Shown here: piece after piece, positions 40,221-48,395 of the stretch
Numbering within the stretch: the first letter of the stretch is position 1
How the letters are laid out: each line of letters starts with the position of its first letter
Origin: a virus
DNA length: 64,000 bases
IMG/VR virus record: IMGVR_UViG_3300020192_000009
Location: 1 to 64,000 of that record
Reading direction: 5' to 3' (one strand)
The notes under the pieces: generated by a model
Databases searched by the model: none
Seen by the model: the letters and a program-made list of their open reading frames with translations, nothing else
Told to the model about the DNA's origin: nothing
Translations under genes and position numbers: made by a program

Positions 40221-40802
40221 ATGGCTTGGTACGTTCAAACATTTGAAAACTACATCGAAGTCTTCGAGACAGCCGCCAAAGCTGAAGCGTTCGCTAACAG
40301 TGCATTGCAAGAGGTACGCGATACCGCAAGCGATGGTTGGCCCGAATCTATGACAACTCTCGAATGGGGCGAATTGCAGTGCCACGCGCATTGTCGGCAA
40401 ATTTGCGAAATGCTTGCGCCACAAAATTCCGGCTTCGACACGGTAGCGGATTTTGGCCTTCTATCCGCAATCGTACCTGAAATGTCACGTGTCGCGCAGC
40501 TTGAAGCCTTGCTGACAACAATGACTGAGATGCTTGATGTCGATTTAGACGACCATGCTGAAATTCAAACGGCAGTGCAAACAGCGCGCGAACTCCTTGC
40601 AAAACCGCTTGAGGGTTGGCAACCCATGGCGCCAGGCGCAGCGCTAAAGGCTGCGATGGAAGGCAAGATTGTCGAAGCCAGCCCGGGCGGCGATTTCCCT
40701 TGGCACCGAGTGACGTTCACGCCTGCAGGCTTCGCCTGTTATTATGATGCCATGCCAACAGTAACACGCTTGTATCGTGTGAAAGCTGCACGCGCACCAT
40801 GA
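40221..40802 (+). CDS. Hypothetical protein
   Basis: 193 residues with an AAAGGGG site 7 bases before the ATG. Starts WYVQTFENYIEVFETAAKAE, a pattern like small alpha/beta domains with a conserved aromatic start, then acidic helices (ALLTTMTEMLDVDLDDHAEI). Ends in FACYYDAMPTVTRLYRV. No family recognised. Its last codons overlap the next gene by 4 bp. Confidence 0.6.
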   Translation: MAWYVQTFENYIEVFETAAKAEAFANSALQEVRDTASDGWPESMTTLEWGELQCHAHCRQICEMLAPQNSGFDTVADFGLLSAIVPEMSRVAQLEALLTTMTEMLDVDLDDHAEIQTAVQTARELLAKPLEGWQPMAPGAALKAAMEGKIVEASPGGDFPWHRVTFTPAGFACYYDAMPTVTRLYRVKAARAP

Positions 40803-41158
40803 CAACGCTCAAAGAAAATCACATAGCGGGCCTTGAAACATCAGTTCAACGCTTGGCGGCGCAGGTTGAAACGCTTACTGCCGCAAATGCCAAACTCGTA
40901 GCAGCGGCGGCTGAGAGCGACAACGAATACTTTCGTATTTACACACATGTGCAACGGCTCGAAGGTGTTCTCGGCCAAGCGATCAAATCCGGCTTCACCT
41001 GCGAAGACCTTGTAAAATTGCAAGCGCATTTGCGAGGTGAGTTACCTTGGGCACCGATAGCGCAAGTTAAACGAATTGAACTCGAAACAGAAATTGCCAC
41101 GCTTAAAGCCGTCATTGCTATAGCGCGAAAAGCGCAAGAAGATGAATGGCCAGAGTAA
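40799..41158 (+). CDS. Small coiled-coil protein
   Basis: 119 residues. A long helix with heptad-like Leu/Ala spacing (ETSVQRLAAQVETLTAANAK LVAA region, residues about 12-36) and a second coiled segment (RIELETEIATLKAVIAIARK). No catalytic motif. Typical of small phage coiled-coil proteins (adaptor or inhibitor roles); unknown here. Confidence 0.6.
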   Translation: MTTLKENHIAGLETSVQRLAAQVETLTAANAKLVAAAAESDNEYFRIYTHVQRLEGVLGQAIKSGFTCEDLVKLQAHLRGELPWAPIAQVKRIELETEIATLKAVIAIARKAQEDEWPE

Positions 41159-41196
41159 AACACACACGAGATTTACAACACTGCAAAAGATAGCCA

Positions 41197-41880
41197 ATGC
41201 GCACAATACACACAATGACCGCATGGTCCACGGGGCAACATGAAACAGTACGAGCGCGCATCGCCGCGCATCGTGCTGCTGACGAAATCATCCAGGGTAT
41301 TGGGTGGAACGGCAAGCGCGGTTGCGCAATCGGCTGCAGCCTAGACGTTTACGACCACGAGGAATTTGCGACTGTGGTGATTGGCAACAACGCGCGAAAC
41401 GACGGCATCAAGATCGCACGCCTTGTGGATCGGCTACACGAATTGTTGCCCCTCGATCTGGCGCTCGACTGGCCCGGTCGTGTAGCGAACGCGCTTACGC
41501 CGGGAGCGGACACAACGCACGTACTGGCTCGCTGGTTCGTATGGTTCTTACGTGTCGAGCTTCATGAACGCGATATTACTACGTACGGCGAACAGATCGC
41601 GGTGCTGTACGAGCGCCGAATTGCAGGCGACGAACCTGATGCTAACGAATGGACCGACGCCGCCGATGCCGCCTATGACGCAGTGAGTGCCATCTACGAC
41701 GCAGCTGTTGCCGCCACCAGCAACGCCACCGGTTACGGCGCATACTCCGACTATCCCGTCAGAGTCAACGCCACCTATGGCAGCGCTACACGAATGGCAG
41801 ATGCTTTGATCGAAATCATGGCTGCAACAACTCCTTGGGCTTCACGCAAGCCTATCGCTACAGCGATGAAGGGCGGCTAA
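41197..41880 (+). CDS. Hypothetical alpha-helical protein
   Basis: 227 residues from ATG 41197 (ATG 41215 possible). VRARIAAHRAADEIIQGIGW followed by GCAIGCSLDVYDHEEFATVV recalls a conserved phage protein whose signature is a GCAxG-like turn, but no name can be given. The C-terminal half has an Ala/Asp/Tyr-rich helix (TDAADAAYDAVSAIYDAAVA). Ends in a TAATG overlap. Confidence 0.6.
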   Translation: MRTIHTMTAWSTGQHETVRARIAAHRAADEIIQGIGWNGKRGCAIGCSLDVYDHEEFATVVIGNNARNDGIKIARLVDRLHELLPLDLALDWPGRVANALTPGADTTHVLARWFVWFLRVELHERDITTYGEQIAVLYERRIAGDEPDANEWTDAADAAYDAVSAIYDAAVAATSNATGYGAYSDYPVRVNATYGSATRMADALIEIMAATTPWASRKPIATAMKGG

Positions 41881-42197
41881 TGTATTTAAGCCCTAGAATT
41901 CGCGGCGTAGCCGGGCTGATTCAGCGCCTCGGCTACAGTGTTATCGACGACGGCACGTGCAAGCCTGCAACCGAACGCGAGTGCGACGTGCCTTATTTGG
42001 TCGTTCAAGTCGAATTCCCTAACATGATGTTTCAAAGGGCCTGGCAATTACGCCACGGGCTATTTGATGCTGGGCACAAGGACGTGGTTGTTGAAATCTC
42101 GTACTCGACAATAGACAACGTGGCTACGTTAATTGTATTCCCAGAAGGGTTGGCTTCATGCAAGCCTAGCGACACAGTAACGGAGGGCGGACAATGA
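41880..42197 (+). CDS. Hypothetical protein
   Basis: 105 residues from ATG 41880. Starts YLSPRIRGVAGLIQRLGYSV, then strands (DVPYLVVQVEFPNMMFQRAW; VVVEISYSTIDNVATLIVFP), an alternating alpha/beta layout. No Cys cluster or known motif. Overlaps its neighbours at both ends. Confidence 0.6.
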   Translation: MYLSPRIRGVAGLIQRLGYSVIDDGTCKPATERECDVPYLVVQVEFPNMMFQRAWQLRHGLFDAGHKDVVVEISYSTIDNVATLIVFPEGLASCKPSDTVTEGGQ

Positions 42198-42457
42198 GGA
42201 TCAATGTCTACAGCCAAGAGATCACGGCAGAAACATCACTGATAAGCAAGGGCAGTAATACGGGAATCACTTACCATGCAGTACAACTTATCCTGCATTC
42301 ATCACCGATGCTGCATCATCCGCCAGAAGATGATGATCGAAGTGCCGTGACCTTCTGGCTCCCAAAGTCGCGAAGCCGCAGGGAGGCGTTCGCCGCCGCC
42401 CTTGAAAATATGGCGCGCCTGGTGCGCACTGCCCCGGAAGAAACGGGATTGGATTAG
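42194..42457 (+). CDS. Hypothetical protein
   Basis: 87 residues. Beta-type first half (RINVYSQEITAETSLISKGS; YHAVQLILHSSPMLHHPPED), basic helix after (SRSRREAFAAALENMARLVR). Starts in an ATGA overlap. Function unknown. Confidence 0.6.
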   Translation: MRINVYSQEITAETSLISKGSNTGITYHAVQLILHSSPMLHHPPEDDDRSAVTFWLPKSRSRREAFAAALENMARLVRTAPEETGLD

Positions 42458-42460
42458 GCA

Positions 42461-42625
42461 GTGAAACGCCCACACCGAATCAAAAAGAGTAAATGGAATT
42501 GGGACAGGTCACACACTGCGCTCACGTACTGGTGGAAACGAGAAGACCGTTGGGCGGACCACATGACCAACTTGGGAACGACCGCTGCTGGAAACCGATG
42601 GCGCGCTGAGGTTGCGAAAGGCTAA
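42461..42625 (+). CDS. Small Trp-rich basic protein
   Basis: 54 residues from GTG 42461, three bases after the previous stop. MKRPHRIKKSKWNWDRSHTA then YWWKREDRWADHM: unusually rich in Trp (six) and Lys/Arg. It fills the gap between two operon genes on the same strand, and the next ATG follows its stop by three bases. A nucleic-acid or protein-inhibitor role is possible; unproven. Confidence 0.55.
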   Translation: MKRPHRIKKSKWNWDRSHTALTYWWKREDRWADHMTNLGTTAAGNRWRAEVAKG

Positions 42626-42628
42626 ATC

Positions 42629-43111
42629 ATGACCACCGAACTCGAAGTGCAACCCGAAGTGCTCCCGCCCGTGGCCGAACAACTGCTGATCGATCTAGCG
42701 AAAATGCGTGCTCATAGTGAAGCCATACGCAACGCATTCGCAGCCGTGAGCCATGAACGAAGAAACAAAGTTAAACACACAGAAAAGGAACAGCCAATGA
42801 CCGACCGCAAATACAAATACGAAGTGGGGCAACATGTGATCTACGTTGATCCGCTGGGAACTCCACGAGATGCCTTAGTCACAGTTTGGTGGGGCGATGT
42901 TCGAACCTGCGGCGATATCGTCGATGAATCGGGATGCAACGTAGCATTTGTCGAAGGTGACGCCGCCAAAAAAGACGCTAATGGCCGTCAGGTAAGTCAC
43001 GCCGCGTCTGTAGTGCACAGGAGTAAGAAAGCCGCTCACGGGCACTATTGGTGTTGGGATTACGAGTTGGACGTAGGTCAAAAATCTATGTTGAACACAG
43101 ACCATAGGTAG
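42629..43111 (+). CDS. Hypothetical protein with SH3-like region
   Basis: 160 residues. A helical N-terminal 50 residues (PVAEQLLIDLAKMRAHSEAI) precedes a beta part (YKYEVGQHVIYVDPLGTPRD, ALVTVWWGDVRTCGDIVDES) resembling small barrels that read HVIYVDPxGxxRxALV in phage proteins. An internal ATG with an AAAAGGA site at 42797 could give a shorter product of 104 residues. Ends before an inverted repeat. Confidence 0.55.
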   Translation: MTTELEVQPEVLPPVAEQLLIDLAKMRAHSEAIRNAFAAVSHERRNKVKHTEKEQPMTDRKYKYEVGQHVIYVDPLGTPRDALVTVWWGDVRTCGDIVDESGCNVAFVEGDAAKKDANGRQVSHAASVVHRSKKAAHGHYWCWDYELDVGQKSMLNTDHR

Positions 43112-43128
43112 CGCGCTTGTTTTAAGCC

Positions 43129-43169
43129 TCAGACGTAGCGGAGCCTTGAACTGGGACCGCTACGTCTGA
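43129..43169. promoter_or_regulatory. 13-bp perfect inverted repeat between operon genes
   Basis: TCAGACGTAGCGG (43129-43141) pairs exactly with CCGCTACGTCTGA (43157-43169) around a 15-bp spacer. No T-tract follows, so a simple terminator is unlikely. It lies in the largest gap of the early operon (43112-43243). A 27-codon open frame (43171-43254) after it is probably not a gene. It may be an operator, an RNA-processing site or a replication signal. Confidence 0.6.
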
Positions 43170-43243
43170 AATGGACGTAGTGTTCGACGCGCACTGGCGC
43201 GGATGGTGCGCGAGATTTACGCGACAACGACGGAGGACGGACA

Positions 43244-43633
43244 GTGAACATTGAAGACACACAAGAATGGACCGCGTACGAAAGGACCAAACTTGAAAGT
43301 ATAAAGTCTGCGGCGTACCTTGCCCGCTGGACGCACGAAGGGCATCTGCAACTCGGTGAATCGCCGGGGGCCTTAATGCTGGACCACGCGCGCGCCTCGG
43401 CTGCGACTGAACGTTGCCTCGAAAGTGTGAGGCGCAAGCGCTTGGAGTTAGCACCACAGGCACCCGATGCCGATGCCCTCGTGATTGAAGCACATACGCA
43501 GGCGCTAATTCGATACACGAAAACCAACGACGCGACCTTGGCGGCGATACAGACAATGCTCGCGCGGTTGGCTGCGCTTGAGGAGGCAAACCCACATGCA
43601 GGGTTCAACATCGTGCTCGGGGTGAAGCCATGA
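43244..43633 (+). CDS. Helical protein, paralogue of the 52514 product
   Basis: 129 residues from GTG 43244 with GGAGGA upstream. Helical: TQEWTAYERTKLESIKSAAY, RASAATERCLESVRRKRLEL, ATLAAIQTMLARLAALEE. Its order of features (T-x-EW start, AAT.. helix, RK..ELAP-x-AP, terminal coiled helix) matches the protein encoded at 52514-52924 (TPEWAAVREAETQ, RKTQELAPTAPSD), so they appear to be diverged paralogues. Unknown function. Confidence 0.6.
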   Translation: MNIEDTQEWTAYERTKLESIKSAAYLARWTHEGHLQLGESPGALMLDHARASAATERCLESVRRKRLELAPQAPDADALVIEAHTQALIRYTKTNDATLAAIQTMLARLAALEEANPHAGFNIVLGVKP

Positions 43634-43839
43634 GCACCATCAGAGTACTCGAAGGCGCTTGGGCAATCGAGAAGGGGGGTACGCCGGATATCCTGTTGAC
43701 ATGCAACGGCGCGGTCATGTGCGCCATAGACAGCCGTGGAATGCTGACGCACCACGGGCGATCATCCATGGTTCCCATTGATCACGTCGAGGCGCTTATA
43801 GCTGCGTGGCGCGAACACCAAGTGTTGGCCAAACTGTGA
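43630..43839 (+). CDS. Small hypothetical protein
   Basis: 69 residues, ATGA overlap at its start and GTGA overlap with the methyltransferase at its end. Strands first (STIRVLEGAWAIEKGG; ILLTCNGAVMCAIDSRGMLT), then a helix (DHVEALIAAWREHQVLAKL). Function unknown. Confidence 0.6.
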   Translation: MSTIRVLEGAWAIEKGGTPDILLTCNGAVMCAIDSRGMLTHHGRSSMVPIDHVEALIAAWREHQVLAKL

Positions 43840-44603
43840 GCACTAACGCGGCGCTAGGAATCGACGGCATGTTTCGGGCTTTGCTAGGGGACACCTTTGC
43901 ACGCATGGCTGAAATACCAGACGGCTCAATCGACATGGTGTTAGCCGATCTGCCCTACGGCACATCAAAATGTAAGTGGGATTCAGTTATCCCATTCGAG
44001 CCGTTATGGGCTGCGTACAAACGGGTCTGCAAACCCAATGCAGCGATTGTACTCACGGCTGCTCAACCATTTACAAGCGCTTTGGTGATGAGCAACACCC
44101 GAATGTTTAAGTATTCATGGATATGGAAAAAAACGAAGGCACGCGGGCATCTGAACGCTTGGAAAATGCCCATGCGCGATCACGAAGACGTTCTTGTGTT
44201 TTACAGCAAGCAGACTACGTATAACCCGCAAATCACTGATAAGCCTAAAGAGCGCATTCGCCCTCAGACAGCAAGATCCGCGGGATCAGACTGTTACGGA
44301 AAATTCGGCCTAAGTGCATATAGATGCCCTGCAGATAAGAGCATGCCTAAATCTGTCTTAACATTCACAAATGCCCAGAACACCGTGCACCCCACGCAGA
44401 AGCCCGTGGCGCTCATGGAGTACTTGATCCGGACATACACGAATCCAGGCGATCTAGTGCTCGACAATGTTATGGGCAGCGGCACAACGGGAGTCGCTGC
44501 AATTCGGGCAAGCCGCCGCTTCGTAGGTATTGAGCGCGACAAAAAGTATTTTGAGATTGCTTGTAAGCGATTGCGAAATGAAAAGGTTGAGGTGACACCA
44601 TGA
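43836..44603 (+). CDS. DNA methyltransferase (N6-A or N4-C, DLPYG type)
   Basis: 255 residues from GTG 43836. Catalytic motif DLPYGTSKCKWD (DLPY 38-41) comes before the SAM motif LDNVMGSGTTGVAAIRAS (about 208-225), the beta-class order IV then I. HPTQKPVALMEYLIRTYTNP before motif I is typical of this class. It methylates adenine N6 or cytosine N4 in a specific site not predictable here. No restriction nuclease is nearby, so it is probably an orphan protecting the element or changing expression. Its last codon overlaps the next ATG by 4 bp. Confidence 0.92.
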   Translation: MSTNAALGIDGMFRALLGDTFARMAEIPDGSIDMVLADLPYGTSKCKWDSVIPFEPLWAAYKRVCKPNAAIVLTAAQPFTSALVMSNTRMFKYSWIWKKTKARGHLNAWKMPMRDHEDVLVFYSKQTTYNPQITDKPKERIRPQTARSAGSDCYGKFGLSAYRCPADKSMPKSVLTFTNAQNTVHPTQKPVALMEYLIRTYTNPGDLVLDNVMGSGTTGVAAIRASRRFVGIERDKKYFEIACKRLRNEKVEVTP

Positions 44604-45025
44604 AACGCTATAGCATCCAAAAGAAAACATCATCGGATGGGTTGTACACAACCGCCGCAATGGTCGAAGACCCTGAAGGCAAATACTGCGAATTTGAGAG
44701 CTTTGACATCGGGGATTACGCCACTGATTGCATTGATGCTCTTAAAGTGGCCATTGCCAAAGCCTTTACCACCATTGCCGAGCTTGACGAAATCATCGAC
44801 AAGCTACACGCGCCTAGCGCCGCGTACCCTGCAGCCGAATACCACGAGGATTATGGATGCGTGTTGTGGTGGCGCTTTCCTCTCGAAGAACCGCCATGGG
44901 TTGGCAGCCCGTTGGACGATGATTTTACGCCCGACTACTACACGCATTGGTCAAGATTGCGGCTACCCGCGCCCCCGCCGGAATGCGCGCAAGCTGACAG
45001 CGAGAAAGTTGAGGTGAAACCGTGA
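44600..45025 (+). CDS. Hypothetical acidic protein
   Basis: 141 residues. Strands then a helix (TDCIDALKVAIAKAFTTIAE, LDEIIDKLHAPSAAYPAAEY), and a Pro/Trp-rich C-terminal half (GCVLWWRFPLEEPPWVGSPL). The gene ends EKVEVKP; the upstream methyltransferase ends EKVEVTP and the next gene ends TEVKP. These shared 3' ends come from a repeated intergenic ribosome-site segment (GAGGTGAAGCC-type). Function unknown. Confidence 0.55.
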   Translation: MKRYSIQKKTSSDGLYTTAAMVEDPEGKYCEFESFDIGDYATDCIDALKVAIAKAFTTIAELDEIIDKLHAPSAAYPAAEYHEDYGCVLWWRFPLEEPPWVGSPLDDDFTPDYYTHWSRLRLPAPPPECAQADSEKVEVKP

Positions 45026-45213
45026 AACGCAAGATCATCCAAATTACATCGTGTGGCGTACCTAGCGTGCCAGGCTCCTTTAGCGAAATGCTATTCACCC
45101 TGTATGCACTTTGTGACGATGGCACTGTGTTTCGCCTTTGGGACAACCGTCCAGATAATTGGAAACGTGTGGTGCCCATTCCACAAGACGACACGACGGA
45201 GGTGAAGCCATGA
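45022..45213 (+). CDS. Small beta protein (repeat-like)
   Basis: 63 residues. RKIIQITSCGVPSVPGSFSE, then LFTLYALCDDGTVFRLWDNR and WKRVVPIP: a pattern of one WD/Kelch-type blade seen in many small phage proteins of the YALCDDGTVW kind. Likely protein-protein contact; role unknown. Overlaps neighbours by 4 bp at both ends. Confidence 0.65.
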   Translation: MKRKIIQITSCGVPSVPGSFSEMLFTLYALCDDGTVFRLWDNRPDNWKRVVPIPQDDTTEVKP

Positions 45214-46118
45214 CCGCTGCCGAAATAGCGGACATCCTCCACCTGCATGCACTGTGGCGGCATGGGAAGGGCGAGGGATCCCGCGCAGACCTTCACGGCG
45301 TAGATCTTCGCGGCGTAGATCTTCGCAACGCGGATCTACGCAACGCAGATTTTCGTAGCGCAGATCTACGCAACGCAGACATCAGCCGCGCAAACTTCAG
45401 CGGTGCAAATATCCGCTATGCAGACCTTCGCAATGCAAACCTCAGCTGCATCGATCTCTGCAATGCAAACCTTAGCGGCGCAAACCTCAGCGACGCCGAC
45501 CTTAGCGGCGCGTATCTTATCGACGCCGACCTTAGCGCCGCAAGCCTCCGCAACACAGATCTTCGCGGCGCAAACCTCAGCAGCGCGAATTTCAGCGACG
45601 CCGACCTTAGCGGCGCGTGTCTTATCGACGCCGATCTTAGCGGGGCAAAAACAATGATGGAATCGAAAAGCATCAATGAAATCATTGAGAGCGGTGCCAT
45701 GTCGAACGAAATAAACGAATTTGTTGCCCCTCGCTCGAATCGATGGGCGGACTTCGCTTGGCCGCAATGGGTCCCACAAAACGAGCGCAAGCTAATCGCG
45801 GAGCATTACCCAACGGGCGGACCGCGCCAATGGATTGCGTTGGGCAAGCTGGAAGCTCACAGGGTGAAGCCGGAATTGCCGAGTGGTTCGACTGCGACCG
45901 CGTGGGTGTATGACGCGAGTGTCCCTGTACGGGGGCGGCTACTACACCAATGGAACAGCGTTCATGCGGTGATCGTAAATGGCAAAAGCGCCGGGATATT
46001 CAGTCACCTTGCGACAAGCAAGGGCATCGCAGCGCGTAGGCTCGAACTGCAAGACGCGCGCGCGGAAATCGATCTTGAGTTGGCGGCGTTGGACGCGGTG
46101 ACGTTATGCTCAATTTAA
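45210..46118 (+). CDS. Pentapeptide-repeat protein with extra C-terminal domain
   Basis: 302 residues from ATG 45210. After a short helix, residues about 24-148 are some 25 A(D/N)LxX pentapeptides (ADLHGVDLRGVDLRNADLRN and on), forming a right-handed quadrilateral beta-helix. The remaining 150 residues are a separate globular part (RWADFAWPQWVPQNERKLIA; WNSVHAVIVNGKSAGIFSHL). Pentapeptide proteins can mimic DNA and block gyrase, but many have no known role. The gene overlaps the next start. Confidence 0.85.
   Translation: MTAAEIADILHLHALWRHGKGEGSRADLHGVDLRGVDLRNADLRNADFRSADLRNADISRANFSGANIRYADLRNANLSCIDLCNANLSGANLSDADLSGAYLIDADLSAASLRNTDLRGANLSSANFSDADLSGACLIDADLSGAKTMMESKSINEIIESGAMSNEINEFVAPRSNRWADFAWPQWVPQNERKLIAEHYPTGGPRQWIALGKLEAHRVKPELPSGSTATAWVYDASVPVRGRLLHQWNSVHAVIVNGKSAGIFSHLATSKGIAARRLELQDARAEIDLELAALDAVTLCSI
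45284..45650 (+). repeat. Pentapeptide coding repeats (15-bp units)
   Basis: Tandem 15-bp units (GCAAACCTCAGCGGC, GCCGACCTTAGCGGC types) encode the pentapeptides; a longer block around GACCTTAGCGGCGCGTATCT and GACCTTAGCGGCGCGTGTCT is repeated at 45499 and 45604, showing recent duplication. Confidence 0.85.
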
Positions 46119-46882
46119 TAATCAACTACGGAGGCGGTGTTAACAGTCTCGCTATCCTGTGCGGTCTGTACGAACGAGGTATCAAGCCCGCGATCATCGT
46201 GTTCGCCGACACGGGCGGAGAAAAGCCAGAGACTTACGAGAGCATTTCACGTGTTGATGAATGGCTGGCATCTATAGACTGGCCACCCGTTACCCGTGTG
46301 ACAAACGCGGGCCGCACCATCAAACGGCGCGATGGCACAACCGTTGTGTATTCGTCGCTCGAAGACGAATGCTTAAAGACTGAGACGCTACCCTCGCGCG
46401 CGTATGGTTTTGGCCGGTGCGCGGATCACTGGAAGCGTCGCCCCATTGAACGATACTTGCGCAAAGCAGTCACAGGCGAATACACGCAAGCCATTGGCTA
46501 CGATGCGGGGGAAACTGCGCGCGTGAAACACGCGTCAAATCCACGTTCAACACTGTGGTTCCCGCTGATTGATTGGGGTTGGGATCGGGCCGCGTGCTCC
46601 GCAGCCATTGAGCGCCAGGGGTTAAGTATACCTGCTAAATCGGCGTGCTTTTTTTGCCCGTCGTCGAAGAAATCGGAAATACTGGCGTTACCTCTGGACT
46701 TGCGAAAACGTTCGCTAGCAATCGAAGACACGGCCCGCCCCGGTTTCGGCCCTACACTGCACGGCCTGGGACGCCGATTCTCTTGGTCCACGTTTTTGCA
46801 GGCAGACAAGCAGCAACAAGATGCTGCACCTGAATCAATTGTAGAAAGTTGTCTAATGTGCACTGACAGCGAGGATACTTAG
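46106..46882 (+). CDS. PAPS-reductase-like PP-loop protein
   Basis: 258 residues. An adenine-nucleotide alpha-hydrolase P-loop lies at the N-terminus (IINYGGGVNSLAILCGL, SGGxxS type), followed by IIVFADTGGEKPETYESI, as in PAPS reductases. ACFFCPSSKKSE (about 180-190) and a second C-x2-C near the end (SCLMCTDSE) could hold an Fe-S cluster or metal. In phages these proteins may modify nucleotides or sulfur in DNA, or lack any sulfate role. The gene overlaps the previous one by 13 bp. The family is secure; the reaction is not. Confidence 0.85.
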   Translation: MLNLIINYGGGVNSLAILCGLYERGIKPAIIVFADTGGEKPETYESISRVDEWLASIDWPPVTRVTNAGRTIKRRDGTTVVYSSLEDECLKTETLPSRAYGFGRCADHWKRRPIERYLRKAVTGEYTQAIGYDAGETARVKHASNPRSTLWFPLIDWGWDRAACSAAIERQGLSIPAKSACFFCPSSKKSEILALPLDLRKRSLAIEDTARPGFGPTLHGLGRRFSWSTFLQADKQQQDAAPESIVESCLMCTDSEDT

Positions 46883-46884
46883 TT

Positions 46885-47100
46885 ATGATCGACCGAACCA
46901 GCAATCGTTCGCGGGACTGGGACATGCAAAAGCGCCAGTGTCGCGACAGGTGGCCAGGGGATCGCGTGTTCACTAGACGCGGTGTTGGCGGCTACGACCC
47001 ATCCGTTGGTGGGTATGTAGTTCCACACTTTTTTTCAAGGGTGCCACGCGGCGGCGCAAACTTGAAGGCTTACAAAAACCGAAAGAACATAGGAACCTAA
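46885..47100 (+). CDS. Small basic protein
   Basis: 71 residues, two bases after the previous stop. Arg/Gly-rich (RTSNRSRDWDMQKRQCRDRW; TRRGVGGYDPSVGGYVVPHF). Probably largely unstructured. Unknown function. Confidence 0.5.
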   Translation: MIDRTSNRSRDWDMQKRQCRDRWPGDRVFTRRGVGGYDPSVGGYVVPHFFSRVPRGGANLKAYKNRKNIGT

Positions 47101-47105
47101 GAGCC

Positions 47106-47432
47106 ATGGACACTGCAACCACTAAAAAAGTTGAATACGAAACGCAGCTATTTATAGAAAGCTTCATGGTGCAAATCCGCCGCCGTATGGAAGAGGCAGG
47201 TTTCAGCACCGTACAAGTTGCTCGACGCATCGGCTGGACACCTGATTTATTGCTTAGCGTTTTAGAAGGCGATGAGCGCAATCTGACATTGCGTGACTTG
47301 GCGGATCTCGCTTATGCTGTCAACGCGCGTTGTAACGTCAATTTGTTGCGTGCTGCGATGGCACCGCAAACGGCTTTAGTGGCAGAAACAGGCAATGCTG
47401 CGAGCGGCGTCCCACAACGCAAACGTAAGTAG
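47106..47432 (+). CDS. XRE-type helix-turn-helix regulator
   Basis: 108 residues. RRRMEEAGFSTVQVARRIGW followed by TPDLLLSVLEGDERNLTLRD and LADLAYAVNARCNVNL is a recognisable HTH_3 layout with the recognition helix around TPDLLLSVLEG. Likely transcription regulator of the early region. The C-terminal tail is basic (QRKRK). Preceded by TAAGAGCC at the ATG. Confidence 0.75.
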   Translation: MDTATTKKVEYETQLFIESFMVQIRRRMEEAGFSTVQVARRIGWTPDLLLSVLEGDERNLTLRDLADLAYAVNARCNVNLLRAAMAPQTALVAETGNAASGVPQRKRK

Positions 47433-47469
47433 ATATTTCTGTCACTGCCACGAACTGCCACAAACTGTT

Positions 47470-47694
47470 ATGAACCACCAACAAGCAGACCTTGATACGC
47501 TCTTGAATGATCCCGTGTTCGCAGCGCGCTTTGCGCAGCTTGAACGCGATTTGTGCGGGCCCCGCAAACCCAGCGCAGCGAACAAGCCCAACAATAAAAC
47601 ATGCGCCAAATGCTTACGCGTAAATCGTATTCCACACATTGCCCCTGTAGGCGCGCAGCCTCGTTGTGGTGCATGCAAAGCTCCCTTGCTGTAA
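47470..47694 (+). CDS. Small zinc-ribbon-like protein
   Basis: 74 residues from ATG 47470. A helical start (DLDTLLNDPVFAARFAQLER) and a C-terminal CAKCLRVNRI and CGACKAPLL pair of C-x2-C, a probable zinc ribbon. Such small fingers often contact RNA polymerase or DNA. Unknown target. Confidence 0.65.
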   Translation: MNHQQADLDTLLNDPVFAARFAQLERDLCGPRKPSAANKPNNKTCAKCLRVNRIPHIAPVGAQPRCGACKAPLL

Positions 47695-47703
47695 GGCTTG
47701 TCA

Positions 47704-48177
47704 ATGTTCCAATACCAAGTACCCAGCGGCACCACAAACCGCAATTACATGACAGCCGCACGCGCATACGTGAAAGCGCGTGGCATACAAGTACTGCTGC
47801 TATTGTCTACCGGCGTGCTGCTTTATGGCATCACAGCCCTGTGGCCCGCCACAAGTTTCTTGTGCCTTGTGATCATGGTTTATCTATTGTACGGCGAAGG
47901 GCCACCACGTTGTGTGCTGTGGGTACAGCGTTTCTGGCCTGTGCGTCCAGTAGACACACGCTTGCGCATCGTTCACCAAAACAGCACATGCACTATAAGC
48001 AGCTTTCGCGAAGGCACAGCCTCAAATTGCCTCGTAGTCGCGCTACGATCTGAAAGACAAACCAACATGGGAGACTCTATTGTAGTGTTTCACCGCGATA
48101 GCGAATCCCTTGCCGATCTTAAAGAGTTTGAAAATGTTTTGCGCAGCTGGCGCACAACTGGAACTTTGAAACCCTAG
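47704..48177 (+). CDS. Two-span membrane protein
   Basis: 157 residues from ATG 47704 (a TTG two codons upstream is possible). Two adjacent membrane helices (QVLLLLSTGVLLYGITALWP; TSFLCLVIMVYLLYGEGPP) are followed by a soluble beta domain (LRIVHQNSTCTISSFREGTA, SIVVFHRDSESLADLKEF). Fits an inner-membrane protein of unknown role. Confidence 0.65.
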   Translation: MFQYQVPSGTTNRNYMTAARAYVKARGIQVLLLLSTGVLLYGITALWPATSFLCLVIMVYLLYGEGPPRCVLWVQRFWPVRPVDTRLRIVHQNSTCTISSFREGTASNCLVVALRSERQTNMGDSIVVFHRDSESLADLKEFENVLRSWRTTGTLKP

Positions 48178-48212
48178 AACACTTCACTTCACTTCACTCA
48201 AGGAGCACTACG

Positions 48213-48395
48213 TTGACCGTTACAATCACTATCGAAGCGCGTGCTGCAAAACTCTACGCAGCCTTGAAAACTCGCATGAAACGCCTGAGCCTTGGTGACC
48301 AAATGAAATTGGCAACCGTTGAAAGTTTCGACAAACTGCCAACGACACTCAAGACTGCATTAACTGAAGCGCTTGCGGAATCGGATACTGTCTAA
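48213..48395 (+). CDS. Small hypothetical protein, TTG start
   Basis: 60 residues from TTG 48213, supported by AAGGAG seven bases upstream; a CACTT tandem repeat (48180-48195) lies before it. Helical (ARAAKLYAALKTRMKRLSLG; LPTTLKTALTEALAESDTV). Its stop overlaps the next ATG (TAATG). Function unknown. Confidence 0.65.
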   Translation: MTVTITIEARAAKLYAALKTRMKRLSLGDQMKLATVESFDKLPTTLKTALTEALAESDTV

